Shown here: positions 1-10,100 of the stretch, piece by piece
Position numbering within the stretch: position 1 is the first letter of the stretch
Layout: every line of letters begins with the position of its first letter
From: Endotrypanum monterogeii
Taxonomy: Eukaryota; Euglenozoa; Kinetoplastea; Trypanosomatida; Trypanosomatidae
Reading direction: 5' to 3'
NCBI GenBank assembly: GCA_000333855.2
Contig: CM007348.1
Coordinates: 805,837 to 855,101, forward strand
Length of the DNA stretch: 49,265 nt
The notes under the pieces: generated by a model
Told to the model about the DNA's origin: nothing
What the model saw: only the letters and a program-made list of their open reading frames with translations
Database searches by the model: none
Translations under genes and position numbers: made by a program

Positions 1-501
1 AATGTGTGTCTGTGTGTTTTCTCACTGGCGGCACGCCGGGGGGTGGGTCTGCATATATGGATTGTCATTGTGACCCATTGTCATTGTCCAATGCTTTCCA
101 TCTTCTATTTCCTTTGCTAGATGGAATAGGGCATGTGGTAGATGCGACGGGGTGCAACCGCGTTGGGGGGGGTAGAGGAGGAAGTAGTCGGCGGCAGCCA
201 GTTGGCTTCTCTCGTTGTACAGAAAATTCTATTTTGTGTTGTCAGTGTGCTTATCGTGTCGATGTTGTCGTTCACGTTTGAAATGCGGCGGCACCTTGAA
301 AAAAAGAAAAAGTGTATGCTACTATTAGTGTTATGTTTGCTTGTCGAATGTATGCGTGCCTGCAAGTAGGCCTCTCCAAATATAGTGATGTGCGCGTGTG
401 CGAGTGTTTTTTTCCTTTTTTTTTGAAGTTCGCCACACCTTTGTTCCAAAAAGAGTTACTCGCTCTCACTCCATTTTCTTGCCGCGACAACGATCGACGG
501 C

Positions 502-525
502 GTGTGTGTGTGTGTGTGTGTGTGT
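502..525. repeat. (GT)n microsatellite
   Basis: About twelve uninterrupted GT units in the spacer left of MCM6. Confidence 0.95.
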
Positions 526-1323
526 CGAGGAACGGTAACGGGATGCGCTCTTATTTCCATCTCTTACTCTTTCTTTTTTCCACGAATGCGCCAACCGTTT
601 CCTTATCATCGTTATCGATTTCTCATGTACGTTTTCCCCAGTGATTTCTCTAGATGTTTCGACCAAGTTTGTGTCGGTGCTCGTTATGGCTACCTTTTCT
701 TTTTTCCCCATCTTCGTTTTTTTTTCTTACTGTAAACCTAGTTCATCCTCTCAGGATTCATTTATTTTTTTATTTTATTGTTCCATTATCACCCCCTCTT
801 CCCCCCATTTCCAAAGGAGATGGAGTCTAACCGCATCGGCAGCACCAGCAGTGGATGAGGATAACATGCGGACTAAAAAGTTAAGACATATCTCCCTGGC
901 GCGAGAAAAGGGACGGTAAGAAGAAAAAAAAACAATGGACTGTATATGTGCAAGTTGGGTGGTGAGGAGAAGAGGCGTGCACCCGAGCACACATTTGTTT
1001 TCCCTCTTCCTTCTTCTGTCACAGTGAACAGCATACAGGTGCGCATGAACGTTGTATCCATGTGCTTTGGTAGGAAGAAGTTATGGGCTGGCTGGTGATC
1101 GTACCTTCTGCTGCAACACTGAGTCACTCGCCAGCTTCTTACTCTGCGCCTCACCTACCCTATATTTTCTCCTCGCTGTGGCGATCGCCATACGCGAAGG
1201 TAGCACGCTGCTGCGCGCTTTCGATGCGGATTGTGTGTGTGTGTGTGTAAGTGCGCTTTGTTTATTTATTTTTCTTTCCTTTTTGGTGTTTTCTGCATTT
1301 ATCCAGGAAACAGTGGTCCCCCG

Positions 1324-1354
1324 CCTCCCCCCCCAAAAAAAAGGGGGGGGGAGG
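1324..1354. repeat. C-run / A8 / G-run hairpin
   Basis: An eleven-base arm CCT followed by eight C (1324-1334) is complementary to 1344-1354. The loop is A8 plus one G. A similar hairpin lies at 6947-6984. Homopolymer lengths may be inexact in the assembly. Confidence 0.7.
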
Positions 1355-1787
1355 GGGCTAGTCGTCTCATTATCCTTTCTTGCCCTCTGTAGCCCCTTTT
1401 TATGGACTTACCCTTTTTTTTTTGTATTTTTTTTCCCATTTAGATTGTACTCCCCAATATCTCGTGCGGATGGGGCCGCACGCCACAGAGCGCGGGTGGT
1501 AGTGGTGGTATCCGTGGGAGGGGGGGGGGAGAGGGAGAGGCTGCTGTTAGCTACCCCCCCCCCGCACATGCCAACCCACGTTTGCTAGCGACAACGGTCC
1601 AATGCTCCACAAAACGGGGTGCGGGAGGGATCCATCGCTGGTGGTGTCTGTTCTGTTGCATTGAGTGGTAGTGGGTCCTGACGAACCACCGGTAACGAGC
1701 ACGTCAAAGCCATCCAAATAATGGGCGAGGCGTCAGCAGCCTCTGACTCGTATTGGAGCCAATCTTGGTTGTCTGCTGGGCGCTGGA

Positions 1788-2089
1788 CTTCTGTCCCTCC
1801 CTTCTTCCTCCAGGCTCCACTGCGCGTCGAGTGGCGTGACAGAGGTTACTGGGAGGGAGCGGGTGCGTCTTGGGTCGTCGGGAGATGTTCGTGTGAACAG
1901 CGCTGTTAAGAGAGAGTATCGCTCCTGTTGGCGCACTGCACACGGTGTGTGTGTGTGAGTGGGGGGGGGGAGAGGCCGTGTGACGAGGTCCATGGAGGAG
2001 CGGGGGCGGGGTGATGTGTGGTATGGGGTGCCACTCTCCTGCGGCGCTGTAGGGGGTCGCGTGGGTGTGCAACGATCCTCGGGGGAAAA
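1788..2089 (+). repeat. ~300-bp direct repeat, copy A (SIDER-like?)
   Basis: This 302-bp block recurs in the same orientation at 6378-6680. By eye the copies differ only in length of an internal GT run (one unit more in the second copy) and a G run (ten here, nine there). Sequence just outside the block is unrelated in the two places. The location in untranslated spacer and the size suggest a degenerate retroposon of the Leishmania SIDER class, but that is inference. In this copy the pyrimidine-rich stretch continues to a CA tract ending at 2221, which could be the tail of the element. Confidence 0.93.
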
Positions 2090-2321
2090 GAAGGCAGCAA
2101 GGGGGGCTCACTCCCTTACCTCCTGTGCTTGTATTTCCCCTTCTCATGCAAAGCACCTCTCCCCTCTCTTTTTCGGTGCACGCAATCTCCCTCCCTCAAC
2201 CACACACACACACACACACACGCGCACGTCAGCTGATATTATTTTTTGGCTGGGGTATATTTTGAGGGTTACCTTTAAAAGAAAATTCTGTATGCTTTGT
2301 ATTAATTTTACATTTCCAGAA

Positions 2322-2324
<3 letters not shown>

Positions 2325-2356
<32 letters not shown>
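2325..2356. repeat. (AT)n microsatellite
   Basis: Sixteen AT units in the spacer upstream of MCM6. The same motif recurs in many spacers of this window. Confidence 0.95.
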
Positions 2357-2359
<3 letters not shown>

Positions 2360-2860
2360 GGAGGCACTCCCCCCGCGCCGCCTCATACTCCGCTCGCTTC
2401 TCTTTTTTTTCTATGTTCTGTGTTTTTTGTTTGTCTATGTTGTGTAACCTAAAGCTAGTGTCAAAATGTCGACAGCTCAACTAGAGCTATTTTTTTTTCT
2501 TTTTGAGGAATGCACGTTAAAGAAAAATTCGCGTAAGCACAAACAAAAAGTATAAATACATATAGGTATATACGTTGCCATGAACGTTAGTGAGTGCGGT
2601 AGCATAGCTTCCGGTGTGGCAATACAGCTGCCGCTACGTTGACACTCCTACACGGGTTGGTGTATGGGATATGTACACGTCTCTCATGGAAAGCCCCTTT
2701 CTTTCGCTCCTTTTCTCGAAAAACACACACACTCAAAAAGATTTCTTGTATGTGTGTGTTGGGCTTGACTTCGGGTCTGGCGAGTCAAACGTATCTGCGC
2801 AAGTCCCTTCCCCTCTTGTTTCACACCGCTGTCAATGCTTCTCGACCTGTGCTTTTAAAG

Positions 2861-2984
2861 CGTTTTCTTGTATTATATTTTTTCTTTCCTCGTTTTTTTT
2901 TTCCCGGCATTATTTCCGTCTACTTCTCTCTCCACCCCACATTTATATACGCACGCTGACTTACAGTTTTTTTTTTTTTGAAAG
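2861..2984 (+). promoter_or_regulatory. Polypyrimidine tract and trans-splice acceptor for MCM6
   Basis: A long T/C-rich run (about 2876-2940) is followed by the first AG at 2965-2966. A further T13 run is followed by AG at 2983-2984. Either AG would leave a 5' UTR of about 260-275 nt. This is inferred from the known trypanosomatid signal, not mapped. Confidence 0.55.
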
Positions 2985-3242
2985 TATACAACTCATAGAG
3001 TGCCACTTGGCAGCATAGAGCGGCGCATACTCCCACGGAGGGGTGGCGGGAGTACACGCGCACAGATATATATATATATATATATAAGATATTCCCCCAG
3101 TACCAGTACTAGTCACCTCCCAAATCCTCCACACAAGTCGGAGGCTGGGAATTTCACATTATTTTCCAGTTGAGAGGGAACAAAGGGGGGCAAGACAGCA
3201 GGGGGGGAGGGGGGAGGGTAAGTGCTCAGAAAAAAAATCAAT

Positions 3243-5885
3243 ATGAATCCGCCCGACATTCGCGATGACCCAGCGCTGCCTCAGCCTACGGTGGAGGCGC
3301 CTCCAGTGCTTGCGGTGGATACTGATGGTATTCATGTCCGTGAGGCAGTGCAGCTTTTCCTGAGCCGTCTTATCGATCCCTTACTCCGCTCAAATTCCGA
3401 CCGTGACGTGGCAACAACCTCTGATGACGATGCCTCTTCTGGCACGCACTCATCTTTTGGTTACATTGTGGAGCAGATGGAACGCATCAGCACCTCGACT
3501 AGCTGGGCAACTTGTGTTGTTCGTTGGGCAGATTTCCTTCGCTTCGACGAGGACGCCGCGGCAGTGCTCGAGTCGGATTTCCAGCGCTTTTCTCCGTTCG
3601 TCAACGAGGCACTTCATCAGGTCCTCCTGCAGTACTACGGCACGGAGTATGCGAACCGCGGCAAGTGCTACCCTAGTTTAGTCTTCTCAAATATACCGCG
3701 ATGCTTGACGATTCGATCGCTGAGGGCGTCGTTGGTAGGCCAGCTTTGTGCTATCAAGGGCGTTGTGACGCGCACGTCGCAGGTACGGCCGGAGTTGCTT
3801 GTTGGTGTGTTTCGCTGCAGCGACTGCGGCACCGAGAGTCTGCCGGTTGAGCAGCAATTTCACTACACGGAGCCGCCTACCTGCCGTAACGCACAATGTG
3901 AGAACAAGAACAAATATCATTTGATCCCAAATCACCCACACACGCGTTTTGGGGACTGGCAAAAGCTTCGCATGCAGGAGGACGCCAACAACATCCCTGC
4001 CGGGTGCATGCCACGCACAATGGAGGTGATCGTCCGCGCGGATGCGGTGGAGGTGGCAAAACCAGGCGATCGCATTATTGCTGTCGGGTGTGCTATCGTC
4101 GTGCCAGAGGTAGCAAAACTTTTTAATCTGGCCAACCGACGTGAGGTCCAGCGACAGTTGACAGGGGGACAGCGGGCGCAGCAAGATGCGCAGACGGACA
4201 TGGAGGGTGCTACAGGGCTGCGCGCGTTGGGCGTGCGAGACTTAAACTACCGCATGTGCTTCCTCGCCACCACCATTACGGACGGCAACGGCGACGACCG
4301 CAAGATGACGCAGGCGGTGAAAGAGGCAACGGATGGGGCCGCGGAGCGGGAGGAAGTCCTTCTGACCCCTGCGGAGCGGCAGCGAGTGCAGCAAATGCGT
4401 CGTCACGACGGCTTGCTGAAGGCACTCACATCTTGCATCGCACCGAACGTGTTCAAACACGACGTTGTGAAGTTGGGACTTCTCCTGCAAATGGTCGGTG
4501 GCGTCTCGAAGATGACAGTCGAGCGCATTACCTTGCGAGGAGACATAAACGTTTGCATAGTTGGCGACCCCTCCACGGCGAAGTCTCAGTTTCTCAAGTG
4601 GGTCTCAGCTAACATGCCACGTGGGGTGTACACAAGCGGCAAGGCGTCAACGGCCAGTGGTTTAACAGCAACAGTGACGCGGGATGCTGACACAGGGGAG
4701 CGCACGATTGAGGCCGGCGCTCTCATGCTCAGCGACCGCGGCATCTGCTGCATCGACGAGTTCGACAAAATGGAGATGAAGGATCAGGTTGCGATCCACG
4801 AGGCCATGGAGCAGCAGACCATCTCCATTGCCAAGGCGGGCATCAAAGCGACGCTGAACGCTAAGACGTCGCTGCTGGCAGCGTTGAACCCGATCGGGGG
4901 CAAATATGACCGTCGTCTTCCTTTACAAAAAAACATCGCCATGACCGCGCCGATCATGTCACGTTTCGATCTTATGTTTGTTATCGTCGACGACTCCGGC
5001 GACAATGCTGACTTTGCTATCGCAAATCAGCTGTTGCGGTTACATCGCTTCGGTGGTGCAGCAGTGCGGTCACCCTTCACGACAGAGGACTTCCAACTGT
5101 ACCTACGTTACGCCCGCTCACTGACGCCGCGCCTCACACCCGAGGCGTCGCAACTCATTGTTGCCGCTTACCGTGATATGAGACTGCAGGACTCGCTTTC
5201 TAATCGCAGCAAGGTGTACCGCGTGACAACACGTCTGTTGGAGAGTATTATTCGGTTGTCCGAGGCCACTGCAAAGATTTACATGAGCGATGATGTTCGC
5301 CCTACTCACGTGGAGGTGGCGCTGGAGTTGATGCGGCAGTCCCTTTCCACGCTTGACATGACCGAGGTGGAACTCGTTGGCGGTGCCACCACCGACGACG
5401 TTCTTCGTGACGGGCATGGCGCCGTCGTAAAGGAGGAACCAGCTGCGGCAAGTTGCAGCTTGTCCACCCCGTCGGCAGCAGAACATTCTCTGGACAAGGG
5501 CCGTGCCGCCATCGGCGACACGGGTGCACCCGGGCGTGAAGGCTTCGCTGAGGAGCCGACTTCAGTCTCCTCGGCTGCAGCTGTCGCCCCGCGGCGAAAG
5601 GTGAGCATAAAGGCAGATCACTACTTCACAATTGTGAACCGGCTAGTGACGCACCTTAAATCACTCGGAGATGACACTGCGCCGACGCGGCAAGAACTGG
5701 TCACTTGGTATCTAGAGCAAGTGAAGTCGCTGAACAGGCCCTTGCTGGAGGCGGAGCTGCGCTACGTAAACTTGGTTCTCTCAAAGCTCGTTAAGGAGGG
5801 GAAGCTTTTGGAGGTGGACATGCACGAGGGAGACCCTCCACGCATGTACTTGGACCCCAACTTCAACCCCGACGAGGTACAGTGA
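3243..5885 (+). CDS. MCM6: DNA replication licensing factor MCM6
   Basis: This is a subunit of the hexameric MCM2-7 replicative helicase and acts in the nucleus at origins and forks. The protein has 880 residues. The zinc-binding cysteines are C192-x2-C195 and C214-x4-C219. The AAA+ core has Walker A GDPSTAKSQ (441-449), Walker B with D505-E506 in IDEFDKM, and the arginine finger SRFD (573-576). The stretch EAMEQQTISIAKAGIKATLN and the Walker A context match MCM6 rather than other MCM paralogues. A winged-helix region occupies about 790-880, after an Ala/Ser-rich linker at about 720-785. The open frame extends back to a GTG at 3222, but the first ATG is at 3243 and is taken as the start. Near-identical 300-bp repeats bracket the gene. 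Confidence 0.95.
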   Translation: MNPPDIRDDPALPQPTVEAPPVLAVDTDGIHVREAVQLFLSRLIDPLLRSNSDRDVATTSDDDASSGTHSSFGYIVEQMERISTSTSWATCVVRWADFLRFDEDAAAVLESDFQRFSPFVNEALHQVLLQYYGTEYANRGKCYPSLVFSNIPRCLTIRSLRASLVGQLCAIKGVVTRTSQVRPELLVGVFRCSDCGTESLPVEQQFHYTEPPTCRNAQCENKNKYHLIPNHPHTRFGDWQKLRMQEDANNIPAGCMPRTMEVIVRADAVEVAKPGDRIIAVGCAIVVPEVAKLFNLANRREVQRQLTGGQRAQQDAQTDMEGATGLRALGVRDLNYRMCFLATTITDGNGDDRKMTQAVKEATDGAAEREEVLLTPAERQRVQQMRRHDGLLKALTSCIAPNVFKHDVVKLGLLLQMVGGVSKMTVERITLRGDINVCIVGDPSTAKSQFLKWVSANMPRGVYTSGKASTASGLTATVTRDADTGERTIEAGALMLSDRGICCIDEFDKMEMKDQVAIHEAMEQQTISIAKAGIKATLNAKTSLLAALNPIGGKYDRRLPLQKNIAMTAPIMSRFDLMFVIVDDSGDNADFAIANQLLRLHRFGGAAVRSPFTTEDFQLYLRYARSLTPRLTPEASQLIVAAYRDMRLQDSLSNRSKVYRVTTRLLESIIRLSEATAKIYMSDDVRPTHVEVALELMRQSLSTLDMTEVELVGGATTDDVLRDGHGAVVKEEPAAASCSLSTPSAAEHSLDKGRAAIGDTGAPGREGFAEEPTSVSSAAAVAPRRKVSIKADHYFTIVNRLVTHLKSLGDDTAPTRQELVTWYLEQVKSLNRPLLEAELRYVNLVLSKLVKEGKLLEVDMHEGDPPRMYLDPNFNPDEVQ

Positions 5886-6377
5886 TGTGCGGTCGCACTA
5901 TGTGTGCGCATCTGCAAGCCCTCGAACAAGGATAGGAGGGGGAAACATCCCTTGTTGCTGGTACTCTGCAGACAGTCTACACACGGACTTTCATCTGTGT
6001 CAGTACGTGTGTTGGTAAGGCAGTCTTGAACACCGTCGACCAGGGTCCCCTCCCCCTCCTCCCCCTCCTCCTCCCCTCCTCCCTCCCTCTCTCTGACACA
6101 CCGAAGACAGACTTTTTAGTCTTGTGCTCTTCTTGTGGTATGCGCGTGTGTGATGCGGCTAACCCATTACCCGAGTTTGACCGCAAGGTACATCTATCCA
6201 CCTTATCCTCAATCCTCCCCTTACACAAAGCTCGACGACTGAGGTGTTGTGTGTGCATGTGTGCGCGTGAATGTATCCTTTGCTTGCTCTAGCCATTTTC
6301 ATGCAAAGCACAGCCAGCTGCATGCATACATTTATACAGGTGTTTCCTCTGAGCAGTCAGGGTTGTTCCTGGTACTG

Positions 6378-6680
6378 CTTCTGTCCCTCCCTTCTTCCTC
6401 CAGGCTCCACTGCGCGTCGAGTGGCGTGACAGAGGTTACTGGGAGGGAGCGGGTGCGTCTTGGGTCGTCGGGAGATGTTCGTGTGAACAGCGCTGTTAAG
6501 AGAGAGTATCGCTCCTGTTGGCGCACTGCACACGGTGTGTGTGTGTGTGAGTGGGGGGGGGAGAGGCCGTGTGACGAGGTCCATGGAGGAGCGGGGGCGG
6601 GGTGATGTGTGGTATGGGGTGCCACTCTCCTGCGGCGCTGTAGGGGGTCGCGTGGGTGTGCAACGATCCTCGGGGGAAAA
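6378..6680 (+). repeat. ~300-bp direct repeat, copy B (SIDER-like?)
   Basis: Second copy of the block at 1788-2089, same orientation, 303 bp, identical by eye apart from GT- and G-run lengths. Similarity stops abruptly after GGGGGAAAA. The two copies start 4,590 bp apart with the whole MCM6 gene between them. Confidence 0.93.
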
Positions 6681-6742
6681 TGCTGCTTTCAGCGGAAACG
6701 TTTTTTTTTCTGATACACACGTACATACTTACACATAGGTTC

Positions 6743-6768
6743 ATATATATATATATATATATATATAT
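6743..6768. repeat. (AT)n microsatellite
   Basis: About thirteen AT units just downstream of repeat copy B. Confidence 0.95.
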
Positions 6769-6946
6769 TTGTATGCTTTCACCGTCGCCTATTTGCTTCC
6801 GCTTGGTTGCTTTGGTCTGGGCTGGGAATCCCTCTCCCTCCCTCCGTCCTTCCCTCCTCCTCCAGACTGTATCATTTGCACTCTGCGGATCGACCCAGTC
6901 GCTATACTTCTCTCTGCTCGTCAGAATCCGCTACACTCACGTTGTC

Positions 6947-6984
6947 GCCTCCCCCCCCTCCCCCTTTTTTTGGGGGGGGGAGGC
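6947..6984. repeat. C-run / T-run / G-run hairpin
   Basis: GCCT plus eight C (6947-6958) pairs with eight G plus AGGC (6973-6984). The loop contains TCCCCC and T7. The stem is almost the same as that of the hairpin at 1324-1354. Confidence 0.7.
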
Positions 6985-7008
6985 TATCAGCAGTGCTGCT
7001 GTCCGTCT

Positions 7009-7074
7009 GCTTGACCTTATTTTTCCCCTCTTCCTTTCCATTTCCACCTCCCCCCCCGCCCCCTCTACTGGGAG
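7009..7074 (+). promoter_or_regulatory. Polypyrimidine tract and acceptor for the CEP164-like gene
   Basis: A dense C/T run (about 7014-7068) is followed by the first AG at 7073-7074, giving a 5' UTR of about 48 nt. Predicted only. Confidence 0.6.
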
Positions 7075-7122
7075 CGTAAGTAACATCTTCGCGGGAGGAC
7101 TTGCCTCTGTTGTAGACATTTC

Positions 7123-10100
7123 ATGTCCACTGTGAGAACCGTAAAGCACGAGACCGATGTCGTCGTGCCCAAGGCGGGGGAGACGTATGTCGCTGAAGAC
7201 GGCACCGTGTCACAGGTCCTGGATGACCATGTTGATGCAGACTACGAGCCGACCGAAGAGGAGTTGCTCGAGTTTGCGGATTGGATCGGAATGAAGTTGC
7301 CGCAGGACTCCGAATTTCTGTGGCTCGCGCGAGATGCCCTGAAGACGCCCCTTCCGAAGGAGTGGAAGCCGTGCAGCACGGGCGATGGCGAGGTTTATTA
7401 CTTTAACTTCAAGACAGGCGAGAGCAGCTGGGACCACCCAATGGATCAAATATTTCGTCGGCGTTTCCAGGAGGAGAAGACTCGCGTTCAGAAACTCGCG
7501 TCAGAGGGCACTGGTACTGTCAGCACCTCGACCACTAGAGGTCTTACCAGCGGTGTACAGACTAGCACACCCCCAGCGATGTTGCAGACGCATGTGATGA
7601 TGACTGAAACAGGTGTTCTGCGGCGAGATCGAGGGGGCTCCGTTGTACCAGGGCTAAGCCCTGTCGCATCAACAACGATAACGGCGCATACCGGCGGCAG
7701 TGCAAAAGGCCTCAGCACTAGCAATGCCCACAACGAGGTCAAACAATTCATGCACTCCGCCCCTCAGCAACATAAGCAAAACCAACAGCGGGGAACAGAA
7801 ACGGCAACACACACAAAGACAGCTTTGCAAAGCTCAGGTGCTACCGACAACAAGTCTGTGTTGACCACCTCCATTTTAGGGATCAAAAAAGTCGGTGTGC
7901 AAGACGGGTCGTCCCCCGGCTCCAACAGAATTCTTTCAGAAGCCGAACGTGCCTTGGAGGAGCGCGTGCATCGGGAGATGCAGCTGGCCCTAGAGGCAGA
8001 GCGGTCCAAGATCGAGGACACACATCGAGCCACCATGTCCGCTCTACAGAAAAACTTTGACAACGATGTTGCCAATATACGTAACGCAGACGCCGCGCGC
8101 CGCACAGCGTCACTGCAGAAGGAGGAGGAGGAGCGGGAGCGCCGCTTGCAACAGACCCGTAACTCATGTGAGGAGAGGTACGGTGACGAGCTGCGGTCCC
8201 TCGAGCGTGAGGTGGAGGCGAACGCTAAGAGGCTACAGAAGTTAGAGGCAGAGGCTGCCCGCGCCACCTCCGGCAACACTCAGCGAACCGCCATCGAGGC
8301 TGAGCTAAAGATAGCACTAGCGAAGCAGCGTGCGGAGGCAGAGGCCGAGGCTGAGAAGCAGCATCGTGCTGTTTTGGCCTCTGCAGTCTCTGCCCACGCC
8401 GCCGCTATGCAGAGGATTCGCGACGAGGAGCAACGTAGGATCACTACAGCGCGGCAGACGTGGCAGCGTAAACTCGACATGGAGGAGCGTACAGTAGCGC
8501 TGCAAACCGAGGCCCAGAGAAAGCAGCTGGAAGGACGTCTCAGGGAGTTGGAAGAAAAGCTAGCAGGAGAATTGACGCGTCCGAGCAGTAGTGTGACGAC
8601 CGCCTCCTCCCCAGCCACCGTCTCCTCGCCGCTGCGATGCCGTGAATCTCTTAGCGAGCGATTAGCAAAGGTGGCCGCTGCGAAGGCGGCCCGGCTTGGG
8701 GATATCGAGGCTGCTACCACACTGGAGCTATCGGAGGTGCGGGCTGGCGGCGAGGCGGCTTTGGTAGGGCTGACGAAGCAGCTTGAAGCTGCACAAGAAG
8801 CGGGGCGGCTTGCTTCGATCGGTGCCAAGGCGACGGATCCGCTCAACCGAGGTACTTCGTGCACAACCGACCGACTGGGTGTCACCCTTCCCCAGGGCGG
8901 TGCGCAGACCGCTTCCGCAGCCCTCAGCGTCGCCTTTACGGAGGAGCTGAACCGGGTTCGTCTTGCATGGGGCAGAGAGCGCCAAGAACGCTTGTCGAAG
9001 CTGCGCGCCGACCGTGAGGCAGCTCTGGCGGCTGTCGAGACGCCACCCCTCTCCAACTCCTCCTCAAAGATTGACGTGTCTGACACCAGCGACGGCGGTG
9101 CCACAACACCCAAGGGCCGCAGCTGTAGTGGGCAGATCACGGTAGAGGGGCTGAAGGCTGCTCACGCTGCGGAGCTTGAAGCGAAGAGGACACTGTACAC
9201 CAAAATAGAGGAGGACTTAAAGCATCAGTACGCATGCGAAGTCGTCGATGCCGCGAGGGCGGCGACACCAACGCTGCAGAGCGCACTGGTCGCGAAGGCA
9301 GTAGACACAGAGATGAATGTGTACATTCAGGAGGCCACCGCGCGTTATGATCGCATGCGCACTGAGGCCACTGCGAAGCGTGATAAGGCGCTCGCAGATC
9401 ATCAGCTGGCGATGGATGCTTACGAGCGGCGAAAGGCAGAGGCGGCCGCTCGCCATGCACGAGAGCAGGAAGAAGCGCGAGAGGCTTTGATCCAAGATCG
9501 CCTCCACGCTGCCATCGCGACAGAGAGGGCGAAGTTGGCCGCCGATCATAAGACGACGATGACGCGTCTGGCGGCGCGGTACGACGAGGAGCGAGGCGTC
9601 ATCAAGGCCGAGGTGGAGGAGGAGGTGCTGGCCTACAAGGCAGCTGAGGAAGAACAGATCAAGGCGTCGGTAGGTGCAACAAGAGAGCTGGGTGGAAAAA
9701 GCTGGGGTATCGCAGGGTCCTCATCTCCGGAGGTACAGGGTAGAGCAAACACAGCAGCTCTCTGCGCACATGTGATGGAACAGAGCGCTGATCGGCAGGC
9801 AGAGTGGCTGTCCAGGAAGCGTAGCCAAGCGGAGAAGCTATCGGCGTTGGAGACAAAGCGCTCAGCGTTGCAGACAGAGTGGCGGCGTGTGGAGGAGCAT
9901 GTGCAGGTGCTGCAGAGGGGGGTCGCTGATCTCGCGGCTGCCAGCGCGGCCGCCGAGGTCGAAAAGCCTTCTCCCTCATCCACTTCTGCTCCTGTGCCTC
10001 TGTCTTCTGCACCCAGCCTAGCGAATGCATCGGCGGCCGGCGGTCTTCTGCGAGCCACGCATGAGACATCGATGCAGGTCATCGAGCAGGGTTACCACGC

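Larger units (their letters stand above)
1..2860. other. Gene-free spacer upstream of MCM6
   Basis: No open frame here looks like protein. The candidates are short, start on non-ATG codons, and translate homopolymers and microsatellites. Contents: a GT tract at 502-525, a GT tract near 1230-1248, a C-run/A8/G-run hairpin at 1324-1354, repeat copy A at 1788-2089, a CA tract at 2200-2221 and an AT tract at 2325-2356. Pyrimidine-rich stretches are scattered through it. It probably holds the 3' UTR of a gene lying left of the window, followed by intergenic DNA. Confidence 0.6.
5886..7008. other. Spacer between MCM6 and the CEP164-like gene
   Basis: No convincing open frame. It holds a C/T-rich stretch at about 6050-6100, repeat copy B (6378-6680), an AT tract (6743-6768) and a C-run/T-run/G-run hairpin (6947-6984). 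The 3' UTR of MCM6 must end somewhere in it. Confidence 0.6.

Noticed and set aside
1052..1588. Plus-strand open frame of 178 codons in the left spacer
   Set aside because: Non-ATG start and a translation made of homopolymer and microsatellite runs (poly-Phe, Val-Cys repeats).
6290..6315. TCATGCAAAGCAC shared with 2143-2157 near the other repeat copy
   Set aside because: Only 13 bases match and it lies on the opposite side of the 300-bp block in the two places, so it may be chance.
8280..9140. Minus-strand open frame of 286 codons inside the CEP164-like gene
   Set aside because: Ser/Ala/Arg-rich translation expected from reading a coiled-coil gene backwards; no splice signal on that strand.
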